A DNA stretch of 43,124 bases from an uncultured Oscillospiraceae bacterium. Lineage in GTDB: Bacteria > Bacillota > Clostridia > Oscillospirales > Oscillospiraceae. The DNA lies in the NCBI GenBank assembly GCA_949948775.1, contig CATLHC010000018.1, forward strand, positions 1-43,124, in the 5' to 3' direction. The stretch's first letter is position 1, and every line of letters starts with the position of its first letter. The position numbers were made by a program, and so were the translations under genes. Below the pieces are notes generated by a model. The model saw only the letters and a list, made by a program, of their open reading frames with translations, ran no database searches and was not told the DNA's origin. Shown in pieces: positions 1-7,255 of the stretch.

Positions 1-2092
1 GGATGTTGTTCTTGGTGTAGGCCATCATCTCGTCGGCCACGTCGGTGTCGCGGATGGTGGACTCGGCATCCTGGATGTTCTCGGTCATGACGGACAGGTT
101 GTTGATGGTGTGGTCCAGACGGTTCTGGGTGGCGCCCAGAGTACCACGCAGGTCGGACACCTGGTTGATGGCGGCCTTGATGGCGTCCACGGCGGCGGCG
201 GCGCTGTCCTGATCGGAGATCTTCACATCGCCCAAGCCCAGCGAATCCACGTGCATATCGCCGATAGACACCACCAGCTGGTTGTAGTCGTCTGCGGTAT
301 CGCCGATCTGGAGGGTCAGGCCCTTCTGGGCCTCCTTCGCCTCGGTGACGGTGGTCTGGTCAACGCGCATCTTGAAGTTGGCGGCCAGCTTCTCCAGGGT
401 GTTAAAGGCGCAAGAACTTCCGCCGCTGATGGCGTCCTTATCGTACGCAGTTGTACGCTGCACGGTCAGGCCCTTGGGGAAGCCCTCGCTGCCGTCGCTC
501 ACGCCGATCTTGAACTCAACGTTCTGCACGTTTCCGTCCTTGTCCAGAATCTTGAAGTTGACGGTGGAGCCCAGCGCCTTGCTGATCTTGCTCAGGGCGG
601 TGTTCAGATCGTCGCCCTCGTCGATCTTCACATAGCCGCTGGTAGCGGCAGTCGCTTCGATGCCGGTCTTGAACTTGCTGTCAACGCCCACGGCCAGGGT
701 GAGGGTGCGGGTGCCGATGGCAATCTTGGTGCCGTCCACGATGTCGGTTTCCTTGATGTTGAAGATGGTGTCGGCCTTGTTGGCGTTGGCCTTGGCCACG
801 CCGTCCGTGGAGACATAGGTGCCCGGCTTGATGGAGGCGGACATGGAGAAGCCGTTCTCGCCCTCCTTGGCGCCCTCAAGGGTGATCTTGAAGTCCTCAT
901 CGCCGTTGCTCTTTTCGATGCCGATGCTCACATCGAAATTGGCCCGGGCCTCATCGGCGGTCTCCGGGAGCCTGAGCTGCTCGAACTTCAGTATGCCGTC
1001 GCTGGCCTCCACAGACCACTTCATGCCGTTGATATCCACAACAGCGTTGTTGTCCGCAATGCTGCTGGCAATGATTTTTGCAATCGAGGCGCTCACCTTT
1101 CCAGCGCTGGAAGAAATCGTCAGGCCAGCTTTGCCGGTGGAAAGCTTGACGCCGTTTACAGTAACCGAGATGGTGTCTTTAATGGTCACCTCACTCGCCT
1201 GGTTGACAGTCGAGGCGCCTGTCACAGTTACAGCCGTATTGGTGCCGATGTTGACAACCTGTGCCTTAAGCACACCGCCGGTGCCCACTGTAACCTCGAG
1301 CTTGATGCCGGCAGCGCTGCCAGTACCGGAAACCGTAAAGGTTTCGCCAACCTGATAGACCCCCGATGCGGCAGCCTTAACTTTAATTATAGCGCTATCG
1401 GTGCCACCGCTAGCCGTTGCCATGGAGACAACAATAGCATGGGTTGCCTTAACCGTATAGGAGGGACTCTGCTCAAACTTCATGGTGGTCAGGTCGATCT
1501 CAAACTTGGCGCTCGCGGCGGAAGCGCCGGCGCCGTCCAAGATGGTCTTGTTGCCGGCCACATCATAGGCTTTCTCGTTCTCGCCGATGACGCTCTGGAT
1601 AATGCGGTCCATGCCGGATATTTCCACCGTTTCAGTCTTAGAGCTGCCCTCCACGGCCGCGCTCACGGCCATGGAGCCGTCCAGCAGCTTGATGCCGTTG
1701 AAGTTGGCGCTGTCGGCGATGCGGTTGATCTCGCTCTTCAGCTGGTCAACTTCCTTCTGGAGCTGGTTGCGGTCGGTGGTGTTGTCGTAGGTGCCGTTGG
1801 CGGACTGGGTGGCCAGCTCCACCATACGGTTGAGCATATCGTGAACCTCAGTCAAGGCTCCCTCGGCGGTCTGCACCAGGCTGATGCCGTCCTTCGCGTT
1901 CTTCTGGGCGGTTTCCAGGCCGGTGATCTGGGCGCGCATCTTCTCGCTGATGGCCAGACCGGCGGCGTCGTCGCCCGCGCGGTTGATCTTGTAGCCCGAG
2001 GAGAGCTTTTCCAGGTTGGACTTCATCGCGGACACGTTGTTCGTGTAGTTGCGATAGGCGTTCATGGCCATTATGTTGTGCTGGATCCTCAT
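1..2092 (-). CDS. hag: Flagellin, very long, C-terminus cut by window edge
   Basis: Structural subunit of the flagellar filament, exported by the flagellar type III system and polymerised outside the cell. The N-terminus reads MRIQHNIMAMNAYRNY, followed by the conserved D0/D1 helices (LSSGYKINRAGDDAAGLAIS; GISLVQTAEGAL; ATQSANGTYD). The left end of the window encodes the conserved C-terminal D1/D0 region (LGATQNRLDHTINNL; AESTIRDTDVADEM), so probably only a few tens of residues are missing. About 697 codons are visible, far more than the roughly 270-400 of common Clostridia flagellins; the excess is a Ser/Thr/Ala/Val-rich central domain that would be surface exposed. There is a cysteine in the GGSSCAF segment, unusual for flagellin. 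The start is set by AAAGGAA about 9 bases upstream of ATG. It follows csrA on the same strand and its leader has a CsrA-type hairpin, so translation is probably repressed by CsrA. Confidence 0.95.
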   Translation of the reverse strand, partial: MRIQHNIMAMNAYRNYTNNVSAMKSNLEKLSSGYKINRAGDDAAGLAISEKMRAQITGLETAQKNAKDGISLVQTAEGALTEVHDMLNRMVELATQSANGTYDNTTDRNQLQKEVDQLKSEINRIADSANFNGIKLLDGSMAVSAAVEGSSKTETVEISGMDRIIQSVIGENEKAYDVAGNKTILDGAGASAASAKFEIDLTTMKFEQSPSYTVKATHAIVVSMATASGGTDSAIIKVKAAASGVYQVGETFTVSGTGSAAGIKLEVTVGTGGVLKAQVVNIGTNTAVTVTGASTVNQASEVTIKDTISVTVNGVKLSTGKAGLTISSSAGKVSASIAKIIASSIADNNAVVDINGMKWSVEASDGILKFEQLRLPETADEARANFDVSIGIEKSNGDEDFKITLEGAKEGENGFSMSASIKPGTYVSTDGVAKANANKADTIFNIKETDIVDGTKIAIGTRTLTLAVGVDSKFKTGIEATAATSGYVKIDEGDDLNTALSKISKALGSTVNFKILDKDGNVQNVEFKIGVSDGSEGFPKGLTVQRTTAYDKDAISGGSSCAFNTLEKLAANFKMRVDQTTVTEAKEAQKGLTLQIGDTADDYNQLVVSIGDMHVDSLGLGDVKISDQDSAAAAVDAIKAAINQVSDLRGTLGATQNRLDHTINNLSVMTENIQDAESTIRDTDVADEMMAYTKNNI

Positions 2093-2128
2093 TTTTCTTG
2101 ATTCCTTTCAATTTAAATTTTGGGTATT

Positions 2129-2142
2129 CGCGATCCATCGCG
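2129..2142 (-). promoter_or_regulatory. CsrA-binding hairpin in flagellin leader
   Basis: On the minus strand the leader reads CGCG-ATGGAT-CGCG, a four base-pair GC stem presenting the hexaloop AUGGAU. This matches the ANGGAN loop that CsrA/RsmE proteins bind. A second GGA lies in the Shine-Dalgarno (AAAGGAA) about 30 bases downstream, the same two-site arrangement known for hag in Bacillus subtilis. CsrA bridging both sites would block ribosome loading. The motif is seen; binding is inferred. Confidence 0.7.
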
Positions 2143-2161
2143 CCTTCACGAATTTTCCATG

Positions 2162-2177
2162 CTCCAACGCGATGGAG
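2162..2177 (-). promoter_or_regulatory. Second hairpin with GGA in flagellin leader
   Basis: The minus strand reads CTCCA-TCGCGT-TGGAG, a five base-pair stem, followed directly by CATGGA. GGA motifs occur at the stem edge and just after it. It could be an additional CsrA contact or simply a leader structure. Confidence 0.35.
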
Positions 2178-2238
2178 TTTGCTCCGCCCTGCCTTGTTTC
2201 CGTGGCCTTTGGAAAGCCAGCGCGGCGCTGTATTTCAA

Positions 2239-2254
2239 CCGGCTCGTCAGCCGG
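2239..2254 (-). other. Small GC hairpin overlapping csrA stop
   Basis: Inverted repeat CCGGCT-(4)-AGCCGG spanning the csrA stop codon. No U-tract follows, so it is not a convincing terminator. It may be an RNA-processing or attenuation structure between csrA and flagellin. Confidence 0.4.
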
Positions 2255-2474
2255 AAGAAACCGGAATTGGGGAACCTTTTACTTTTTCTTCCTTCGGGTC
2301 GAGCAAGCCCTTGGGCCGCTCCTCGCCGTTCCGCTCCAGCACTTCGCCCCGGAGGATGGTCATATCCTTGGGCGCCTGCACGGAAACTTTAATGGTGGAA
2401 TTTGTAAACACCTGAACGACAATATCGTCGCCGATGGTCAGATACTCGCCGTCCTTGAGCTGCAAAAATAACAT
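2247..2474 (-). CDS. csrA: Carbon storage regulator CsrA
   Basis: RNA-binding translational regulator of about 75 residues; in Gram-positive bacteria its main known target is flagellin mRNA and its antagonist is FliW. The protein starts MLFLQLKDGEYLTIGDDIVV and contains the family hallmark APKDMTILRGEVLE around residues 34-47. The C-terminal tail (about residues 50-75) is longer and more charged than in many CsrA proteins. The start is fixed by AAAGGAG seven to eight bases upstream; an in-frame upstream extension exists but has CsrA-unlike, low-quality sequence. It sits between the TldR-like gene and flagellin on the same strand, so it is likely co-transcribed with one or both. No fliW is visible in the window. 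Confidence 0.93.
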   Translation of the reverse strand: MLFLQLKDGEYLTIGDDIVVQVFTNSTIKVSVQAPKDMTILRGEVLERNGEERPKGLLDPKEEKVKGSPIPVSSG

Positions 2475-2500
2475 GGCGGAGACTCCTTTCACCGCACAGC

Positions 2501-2513
2501 CCCATCCTTTGGG
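2501..2513 (-). promoter_or_regulatory. Possible CsrA site in csrA leader
   Basis: On the minus strand CCCA-AAGGA-TGGG forms a four base-pair stem with GGA in the loop, about 30 bases before the csrA start; the Shine-Dalgarno AAAGGAG supplies a second GGA. This arrangement suggests csrA autoregulation. The hairpin is short, so confidence is limited. Confidence 0.35.
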
Positions 2514-2521
2514 CAAGCTTT

Positions 2522-2717
2522 CATCGTCATAATATTTTGGACGCCCCAGGGGGCTTTGGCCGCGATTTTTCAAAGACGGCCTCTCGTTTCCCACTCGACG
2601 GCTTCGGAAACGCTGAGCGAAGCGGGAAATTGCAAGTTTTCTGTTTCGCTCAACGCTCCAGCCGGAAGCATGGGCTTTCACCGGCGTCCCGACCGGTATA
2701 GCGGAGGAATTGATTTA
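2522..2717 (-). ncRNA. Candidate guide RNA of the TldR-like protein
   Basis: TnpB and TldR proteins use an RNA encoded at the 3' end of their own gene, with the guide at the RNA 3' end. Directly after the stop codon of the TldR-like gene is a structured non-coding stretch. It contains hairpin ACCGG-(8)-CCGGT (2680-2697), a 12 base-pair stem with G-U pairs between 2645-2656 and 2610-2621, hairpin GTTTCC/GGAAAC (2586-2611), and GCCC-CCTG-GGGC near 2544-2556. The guide would begin after one of the last two hairpins. No convincing target match exists in this window. Boundaries are approximate; the call depends on the neighbouring gene's identity. Confidence 0.45.
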
Positions 2718-3899
2718 TTAAGCGGCTTTCCGCTTTTGCGTATTTCGATATTGGGCCAGCCCCTGGGCCTTGATATTTTTCGCGGCGTTGACCTCCCGGT
2801 CGTGGACCGCGCCGCATTTGGGACAGACCCAGCGTTTCTTTTTATAGGGAATCTCACTGTCCTGCACAAATCCGCACTCGAAGCAGGTGCGCGTGGTGGG
2901 AGCGTAGCGGTCAACTACGATCATCGCTTTACCCCGCTGCGCCAGCTTGTAGCGCAGGCACTCCCGGAACATTCCGAACCCGGAGTCCAGGGGGCCGCCG
3001 TGGGGGAGCCGCCGGGCCATTTCGTCCAGGGCATCGGGCCGCACACACACGGCGTCCCAGCCGTTGGCTATCCGGCTGGACTGCTTGTGGATGAAGTCGC
3101 GCCGCTGGTTGGCAACGTGTTCGTGGAGCAAACGGTATTTTTGGACCGCTTCCTGATAATTTTTAGACCCTGGCTGCATCCGATTGAGATGCTTTTGGAG
3201 CTTTGCCAGCTTCTCCTGGGACTGCCTCAGCCAGTGGGGGGCGTCGGCCAGCTCGCCGCTGTCCGCCACATAGAAGTGGCTCATGGAATATTTCAGCCCG
3301 ATTGTGGACTCCGGAGCGGGGATGACGGCCTCCGGTTCTTTCACCGTGTACTCATAGAGAATGCAGGCGAAGTATTTGCCGGTCTTGGTTTTCTCCACCG
3401 TGACCCGTTTCAGCCGCCAGCCGTTCCGGGGCCGGCGGGGGAACTTGGCCCGGACAATCCCGGCCTTGGTCATGCGGATGCCGTCCTTGGTGATGTAGAT
3501 GGTGGGGCCGGATTCAAACACATGGTTGCAGGCGGTAAAGGAGTCCCGGTCAGTTTTCTTTTTCTTAAAGTTGGGATAGCCAAAATGCTCGGGGCTTTTG
3601 AAAAACACCCGGAACGCCTGGGACAGCTTGTTGTGTTCCTGGATCAGCGCCTGGTTGTCTACCTCGGTCAAAAACGGCGCTTCCTTCTTGTATTTGGCCG
3701 GGGTGGGGATGAAGTGCTTGTCGGTTTCCAAGTAAAACCGCTGCTGGTCGGCCAGCATATGGTTCCAGATGTAGCGGCAGCAGCCGAAGGTTTTCTCAAA
3801 CAGTTCGACCTGGGCCTCATCGGGGTAAAGACGGGCCTTGATGGTGGTATATTGGATTTTCAAGCCATCTTTGCAGGCTCCTTTTGGCTTTCGAGGCAT
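2718..3899 (-). CDS. TldR-like nuclease-dead TnpB (IS605 OrfB family)
   Basis: 393-residue TnpB-family protein: N-terminal OrfB helical region (about 12-110), RuvC-like domain and a C-terminal zinc ribbon (C339, C342, C359, C362). Active TnpB needs Asp-Glu-Asp. In ungapped alignment to the family patterns, RuvC-I GIDLG is here GLKYS (K203 for Asp), RuvC-II VVVEDLN is VCVRPDA (R287 for Glu), and RuvC-III DRDxNAA is DREVNAA (E369 for the second Asp). The fold otherwise looks intact (KLAKLQKHLNRMQPGSKNYQ; HEHVANQRRDF), the frame is open and no TnpA neighbours it. This is the signature of TldR proteins, domesticated RNA-guided transcription factors first described beside flagellin and transporter genes. 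Here it precedes csrA and flagellin. An inactive relic transposase is the alternative, but an undamaged frame argues for selection. The start at MPRKPKG has a moderate Shine-Dalgarno (AAGGTGG). Confidence 0.85.
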   Translation of the reverse strand: MPRKPKGACKDGLKIQYTTIKARLYPDEAQVELFEKTFGCCRYIWNHMLADQQRFYLETDKHFIPTPAKYKKEAPFLTEVDNQALIQEHNKLSQAFRVFFKSPEHFGYPNFKKKKTDRDSFTACNHVFESGPTIYITKDGIRMTKAGIVRAKFPRRPRNGWRLKRVTVEKTKTGKYFACILYEYTVKEPEAVIPAPESTIGLKYSMSHFYVADSGELADAPHWLRQSQEKLAKLQKHLNRMQPGSKNYQEAVQKYRLLHEHVANQRRDFIHKQSSRIANGWDAVCVRPDALDEMARRLPHGGPLDSGFGMFRECLRYKLAQRGKAMIVVDRYAPTTRTCFECGFVQDSEIPYKKKRWVCPKCGAVHDREVNAAKNIKAQGLAQYRNTQKRKAA

Positions 3900-3935
3900 C
3901 CTGGCCCACCTTCTTTTCCATCCGGCTTATCTGTT

Positions 3936-3955
3936 CGCTCCCATGTTGGGGAGCG
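3936..3955 (-). promoter_or_regulatory. Hairpin in leader of TldR-like gene
   Basis: CGCTCCC-(6)-GGGAGCG inverted repeat about 37 bases before the proposed start. There is no U-tract, so it is more likely a 5' UTR structure than a terminator. Confidence 0.45.
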
Positions 3956-3975
3956 GTCTTATGGAGCCTGAATTC

Positions 3976-3993
3976 GAAAAAGTATACTTTTAC
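3976..3993. repeat. 18-bp palindrome, copy 1 (GAAAAAGTATACTTTTAC)
   Basis: Differs at one position from the perfect palindrome GTAAAAGTATACTTTTAC at 4091-4108. The two copies bracket a 97-bp AT-rich stretch upstream of the TldR-like gene and downstream of a serine recombinase gene. They could be operators, or crossover sites for the recombinase. Confidence 0.7.
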
Positions 3994-4080
3994 AAAACCA
4001 ATAAGCCTCAAGAGATTTTTTCGATTTCACTCTTAATTTTCAAGTTTTTGCGCCGAATAATAGGATGTAAGAAAAATGGA

Positions 4081-4118
4081 GCGGCACTTTGTAAAAGTAT
4101 ACTTTTACGAAGTGCCGC
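4081..4118. repeat. 38-bp palindrome overlapping recombinase 3' end
   Basis: GCGGCACTT-T-(18-bp core)-G-AAGTGCCGC: an inverted repeat with a single mismatch, whose core GTAAAAGTATACTTTTAC recurs at 3976-3993. The last codons and the stop of the recombinase lie inside it. On the minus strand it is followed by CATTTTTCTT, so the transcript could also form a terminator. It may serve as terminator, operator or recombination site. Confidence 0.75.
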
Positions 4119-4734
4119 AAACGTTTATCTCTAAGGATTTTTCAACGCGAACCGCTTTGGCGTAGAAGGTTCCCTCCGGCATGTCACACGCTCTGGCCGC
4201 CTGTTGGAGCGTCATCTTTTTGTTTCTCCAGTCCTTATGTACCTGATGGAAGTTATCAGGCAGCGGCTGGGATGGCCTGCCGAATCTCACGCCCCGGGCT
4301 TTTGCCGCCGCGATACCCTCTGCCTGCCGCTGACGGATATTCTCGCGCTCATTCTGCGCCACATAACTGAGAAGCTGGAGCACAATGTCCGCAATCAGCG
4401 TCCCGGTCAGGTCTCGGTGGATGCTGGTATCCAACAGGGGCATGTCAAGCACACGAATATCTGCCTGTTTCTCTTTGGTGATGATCCTCCATTGCTCCAG
4501 AATCTCCTCATAATTGCGCCCAAGCCGGTCGATGCTCTTGACAATCAGAAGGTCGCCCGGTTTTAGCTTTTTCATCATCCGCTGGTAAGCCGGACGGTTG
4601 AAGTCCTTGCCGGACTGCTTGTCCAAAAACAGATTTTTATGGGAAATATCAAAGATGGCCAGGGCCGCAAGCTGACGGTCCTCGCTTTGGTCGCGGGCAG
4701 ATACCCGCACATAGCCGTAAGTCGTTCCTTTCAT
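4105..4734 (-). CDS. Serine recombinase, resolvase/invertase family
   Basis: Site-specific recombinase of 209 residues with the small serine-recombinase layout. The catalytic domain is N-terminal (YGYVRVSARDQSEDRQ with nucleophile Ser12; KSIDRLGRNYEEILEQW around residues 66-82), followed by the long E helix (RQRQAEGIAAAKARGVRFGR) and a C-terminal helix-turn-helix (MTLQQAARACDMPEGTFY). An N-terminal catalytic domain excludes IS607 TnpA, which begins with a MerR-type HTH. The start has AAGGAGG upstream and a plausible promoter (TTGGGG-17-TAGAAT). It lies just upstream of the TldR-like gene, with palindromes between them, so DNA inversion or deletion controlling flagellar genes is conceivable. 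A close paralogue lies at 38741-39325. Confidence 0.92.
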   Translation of the reverse strand: MKGTTYGYVRVSARDQSEDRQLAALAIFDISHKNLFLDKQSGKDFNRPAYQRMMKKLKPGDLLIVKSIDRLGRNYEEILEQWRIITKEKQADIRVLDMPLLDTSIHRDLTGTLIADIVLQLLSYVAQNERENIRQRQAEGIAAAKARGVRFGRPSQPLPDNFHQVHKDWRNKKMTLQQAARACDMPEGTFYAKAVRVEKSLEINVCGTS

Positions 4735-4800
4735 AGGGCGGCCTCCTTAAAATAGTATCAGCTACCCTATTCTACATGAAATCCTTGTGTTCCCCAAAAT

Positions 4801-4886
4801 GAACGACCCTACCCAATCTGAACAACTTGCTGTCAGTTGTTCGGATTGGGTAGGGTCGTTCTTTGCCTGCAGCCCTTATATTTCAA
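4801..4886 (+). repeat. Dispersed 86-bp palindromic repeat, copy 1
   Basis: Two 25-base arms (GAACGACCCTACCCAATC... and its complement, one difference) separated by 11 bases, plus a 25-base tail beginning TTTGCCTG. The whole unit, including the tail outside the palindrome, recurs on the opposite strand at 22819-22904 with scattered substitutions and no length change. This looks like a small MITE or REP-type element, possibly one that doubles as a terminator. Confidence 0.85.
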
Positions 4887-5015
4887 GGAATACAGGTTTT
4901 TCGGTTTCGGATATCATATGTCATTGGAATCGAACCTCTGCCGACAACACCTGGGATCACATAGATTTTTGGACGCTCCTACGCATGATATCAAGCCAGA
5001 CTCTATCCTAACCTG
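4887..5015. other. Intergenic, no gene recognised
   Basis: Between the dispersed repeat and the 3' end of the chemotaxis receptor. I see no coding potential, RNA gene or clear terminator here. Confidence 0.5.
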
Positions 5016-6734
5016 TCAGCGTGCCGGAATTGTTATTGAAGAACCGCTTTTCAGCTTAAACCTTCCCACCAGACTCTTCATAAGCTGTGACTGACTGGAC
5101 AGTTCTTCGCTGGCCGCCGCGCTCTCCTCCGCGGTTGCCGAGTTTGTCTGTACAACATTGGAGATCTGGTCAATTCCCACGGTGAGCTGAGCGATGGAAT
5201 CCGCCTGATCGCTGCTGGCCTCCGAAATCTGTTGGATAATGCCGGCCATTTCGTTCACGTCATTGACCGCTTGAATCAAAGACTGCTCCGTATCGTCCGC
5301 AATCTGCGTTCCGTTTTTGATTGCCTGCAAAGAATTCTCAATCAAAACAGCGATATTTTCAGAGGCCTCCGTGCTTTTGTTCGCCAGATTGCGGACCTCA
5401 TCGGCTACTACGGCAAACCCTTTTCCGGCAGCGCCTGCGCGGGCGGCTTCTACGGCGGCGTTTAGGGCGAGAATATTGGTTTGGAAAGCAATATCTCCAA
5501 TAATTTTCATGATTTTGCCGATCTCGCTGGAGCAGTTGCTGATCTCCCCCATCGCCCGTGTCATCTGCTTCATTTTTTCTTTGCTCACATCCATCTTCAC
5601 GCTGACACCGCCTGCCGCTTCACTGGCCTGCCGCGCACTGTCTGCGTTCTGATTCACCTTGTTGGAGATTCCATCGATGGTGGCGGCGAGTTCCTGCACA
5701 GAGCTGGCCTGCTCAGTCGCCCCCTGGGCAAGCGCCTGGGCGCCATTGGACACCTGATCCGCCCCGCTGGCGACCTGGGAGGAGCTTTGACTGATTTGCA
5801 GCATTGTGTCGTTGAGCTTGTCCGCAATGCCCCGGAACGAGACAAGCAGCGGATAGAAGCAGCCTGTATACGCTTCCTCGCAGGTGGAATCCACCGTAAA
5901 ATCTCCCTCGGCCATTTTCGCAAGGAATTGGTTCTCATCCTCAATGATCATCTGAAGCTTATGGATCAATCTGCCCACCTGAGCGGCGAGGACACCCAAT
6001 TCGTCCTTCGAGGTATAAGAGATCTCTACATCCAGATCCCCTTCTGCCATTTTGATGGCGGCATTCTCAATTTCGGAGATAGGAGTTTTGATCAGGCGGA
6101 TAATCACAAATGAGAAGAAGACGCCCACGAGGATGATGGCAATAATAACCGCTGTCATGGTCAAGGTGGCATTTTTGTAAAGGGAGGCGCTTTCTGCCGC
6201 CGCATCATCACTGCCTTTTGTATTGTAGGCGATAATATCATTGAAGGCGCTGTTTAAAGAATTATAAAGCGTTACACATTCGCCTTCCAGAATTGCGCGG
6301 GCATCCTCAATACGGCCCTGTTGGGCCAGCATCATCATTTTTTCATCCGCCTCATTGTACTGAATCCAAAGGTTCATCGCATTATTATAGAAGTCGCTTT
6401 CCTCTTCATCAATTAAATCGCCATATACGGCCAGGAGAGCGGCCATATCTGCTTTTTCATTTTGGAGGTATTGAAGGCTGGATTCCTCCACGTCATCAGA
6501 AATTGCGGTGAGATACCCTAATTCATTCAGGCGAACATTCGATATGGTGGCGCTCAATTCCCTTGCCACATCGACACTGGGAAGCCAGCTTGTTGCAATG
6601 TCGCTTGTCATTTCGTTCATCTTACCCATGAGCAAAAATGACATCCCGCTGATAATGAACATTCCAAGCAGCGCAACTCCGATGAGGATATAGAGCTTTA
6701 GTCTGATTTTTAAATTTTTAATGTAGTGAATCAT
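5016..6734 (-). CDS. Methyl-accepting chemotaxis protein
   Basis: Membrane chemoreceptor of 572 residues that senses an external ligand and controls CheA. Order of domains: TM1 about residues 11-36, a periplasmic-type four-helix-bundle sensor (about 38-188) with the [12 protein letters not shown] segment, TM2 about 190-212, HAMP ([20 protein letters not shown]), and a long cytoplasmic coiled coil. The hairpin tip carries [20 protein letters not shown] and [15 protein letters not shown]. It lacks a C-terminal pentapeptide tether. The start has AGGGGAGATTGCAAAT before ATG. A sigma-D type promoter upstream ties it to the flagellar regulon. It is the last motility gene of the block. Confidence 0.96.
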   Translation of the reverse strand: MIHYIKNLKIRLKLYILIGVALLGMFIISGMSFLLMGKMNEMTSDIATSWLPSVDVARELSATISNVRLNELGYLTAISDDVEESSLQYLQNEKADMAALLAVYGDLIDEEESDFYNNAMNLWIQYNEADEKMMMLAQQGRIEDARAILEGECVTLYNSLNSAFNDIIAYNTKGSDDAAAESASLYKNATLTMTAVIIAIILVGVFFSFVIIRLIKTPISEIENAAIKMAEGDLDVEISYTSKDELGVLAAQVGRLIHKLQMIIEDENQFLAKMAEGDFTVDSTCEEAYTGCFYPLLVSFRGIADKLNDTMLQISQSSSQVASGADQVSNGAQALAQGATEQASSVQELAATIDGISNKVNQNADSARQASEAAGGVSVKMDVSKEKMKQMTRAMGEISNCSSEIGKIMKIIGDIAFQTNILALNAAVEAARAGAAGKGFAVVADEVRNLANKSTEASENIAVLIENSLQAIKNGTQIADDTEQSLIQAVNDVNEMAGIIQQISEASSDQADSIAQLTVGIDQISNVVQTNSATAEESAAASEELSSQSQLMKSLVGRFKLKSGSSITIPAR

Positions 6735-6814
6735 ATTTGCAATCTCCCCTTATATTTCATTATCCGCAGTTGAACGCCCCAAAAATTATAGGTTGCAACT
6801 GCTACTTAAGAAAT

Positions 6815-6839
6815 ATATCGGAAAATTTTCTTCGTTTGA
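6815..6839 (-). promoter_or_regulatory. Sigma-D (FliA) type promoter for the MCP gene
   Basis: Minus strand TCAA-14-CCGATAT, close to the flagellar sigma consensus TAAA-N14/15-GCCGATAA/T, about 80 bases before the MCP start. A sigma-A-like TATAAT also occurs nearer the gene but without a good -35. Confidence 0.6.
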
Positions 6840-6983
6840 TAAGTTAATTGGTGAGAATATTATGGATGCGTTCTTTCGTATGGTTGTAAAGCCGCATCCC
6901 TTTTGTCAATGTAAAGATACTGTAGACAACACCTGTGTTTAACGATAGTTATACGTGGGTGTTGTTGCTTCTTGTTTAGGAAC

Positions 6984-7218
6984 CTCACCACGACATCAGG
7001 GGAGGTTCCGCTGCACGTTCCCCGCCCAAAGGGAGTCTCGTTTGAAACGGCCATCATTGAACGGCGCCGGCGGCGGGAGAGCAGCGTGGAGGAAGCGCTG
7101 ATTGAGATGTATCTGGCAGGAGTACCGTAGGCGGGTGGAGGACATCACAAAGGCGCTGTGGGGCGGCAAGGTGCCGCCCGCCGCGATCAGTAAGCTGAAT
7201 AAAAGAGGCTTCAATTAA
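6984..7218 (+). pseudogene. IS256-family (mutator) transposase remnant
   Basis: Translates as TTSGEVPLHVPRPKG, then FETAIIERRRRRESSVEEAL and IEMYLAGVP, then a stop. After a shift of frame it continues RVEDITKALWGGKVPPAAIS. These are the N-terminal conserved blocks of Transposase_mut (IS256) proteins, of which the rest is missing. It is frameshifted, has no start signal, and ends shortly afterwards. This decayed fragment and the sigma-D promoter are all I see in the 520-base gap between the MCP gene and the antiporter. Confidence 0.8.
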
Positions 7219-7255
7219 ATGTAGCATCTATGGGTTCTTAACAAGGACACAGGAT

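Noticed and set aside
110-2101. Open plus-strand frame of 663 codons
   Set aside because: It is the antisense shadow of the flagellin gene, caused by high GC and codon bias; the minus-strand protein has clear flagellin ends.
2475-2681. N-terminal extension of csrA
   Set aside because: CsrA proteins start at ML(I/F)L; the extension has no family similarity and lies over the structured RNA, while the internal ATG has an excellent ribosome site.
4105-4734. IS607-type TnpA paired with the TnpB-like gene
   Set aside because: IS607 TnpA has an N-terminal MerR-like HTH before the catalytic domain; this protein has the catalytic Ser at residue 12 and a C-terminal HTH, like Hin/Tn3 resolvases.
4920-4960. 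T-loop-like GGTTCGATTCC on the minus strand
   Set aside because: The flanking bases do not form a T-stem or acceptor stem, so it is not a tRNA or recognisable tRNA fragment.
6856-6866. AATATTATG match between the csrA upstream region and the MCP upstream region
   Set aside because: Nine bases in AT-rich sequence; not distinguishable from chance as a guide target.
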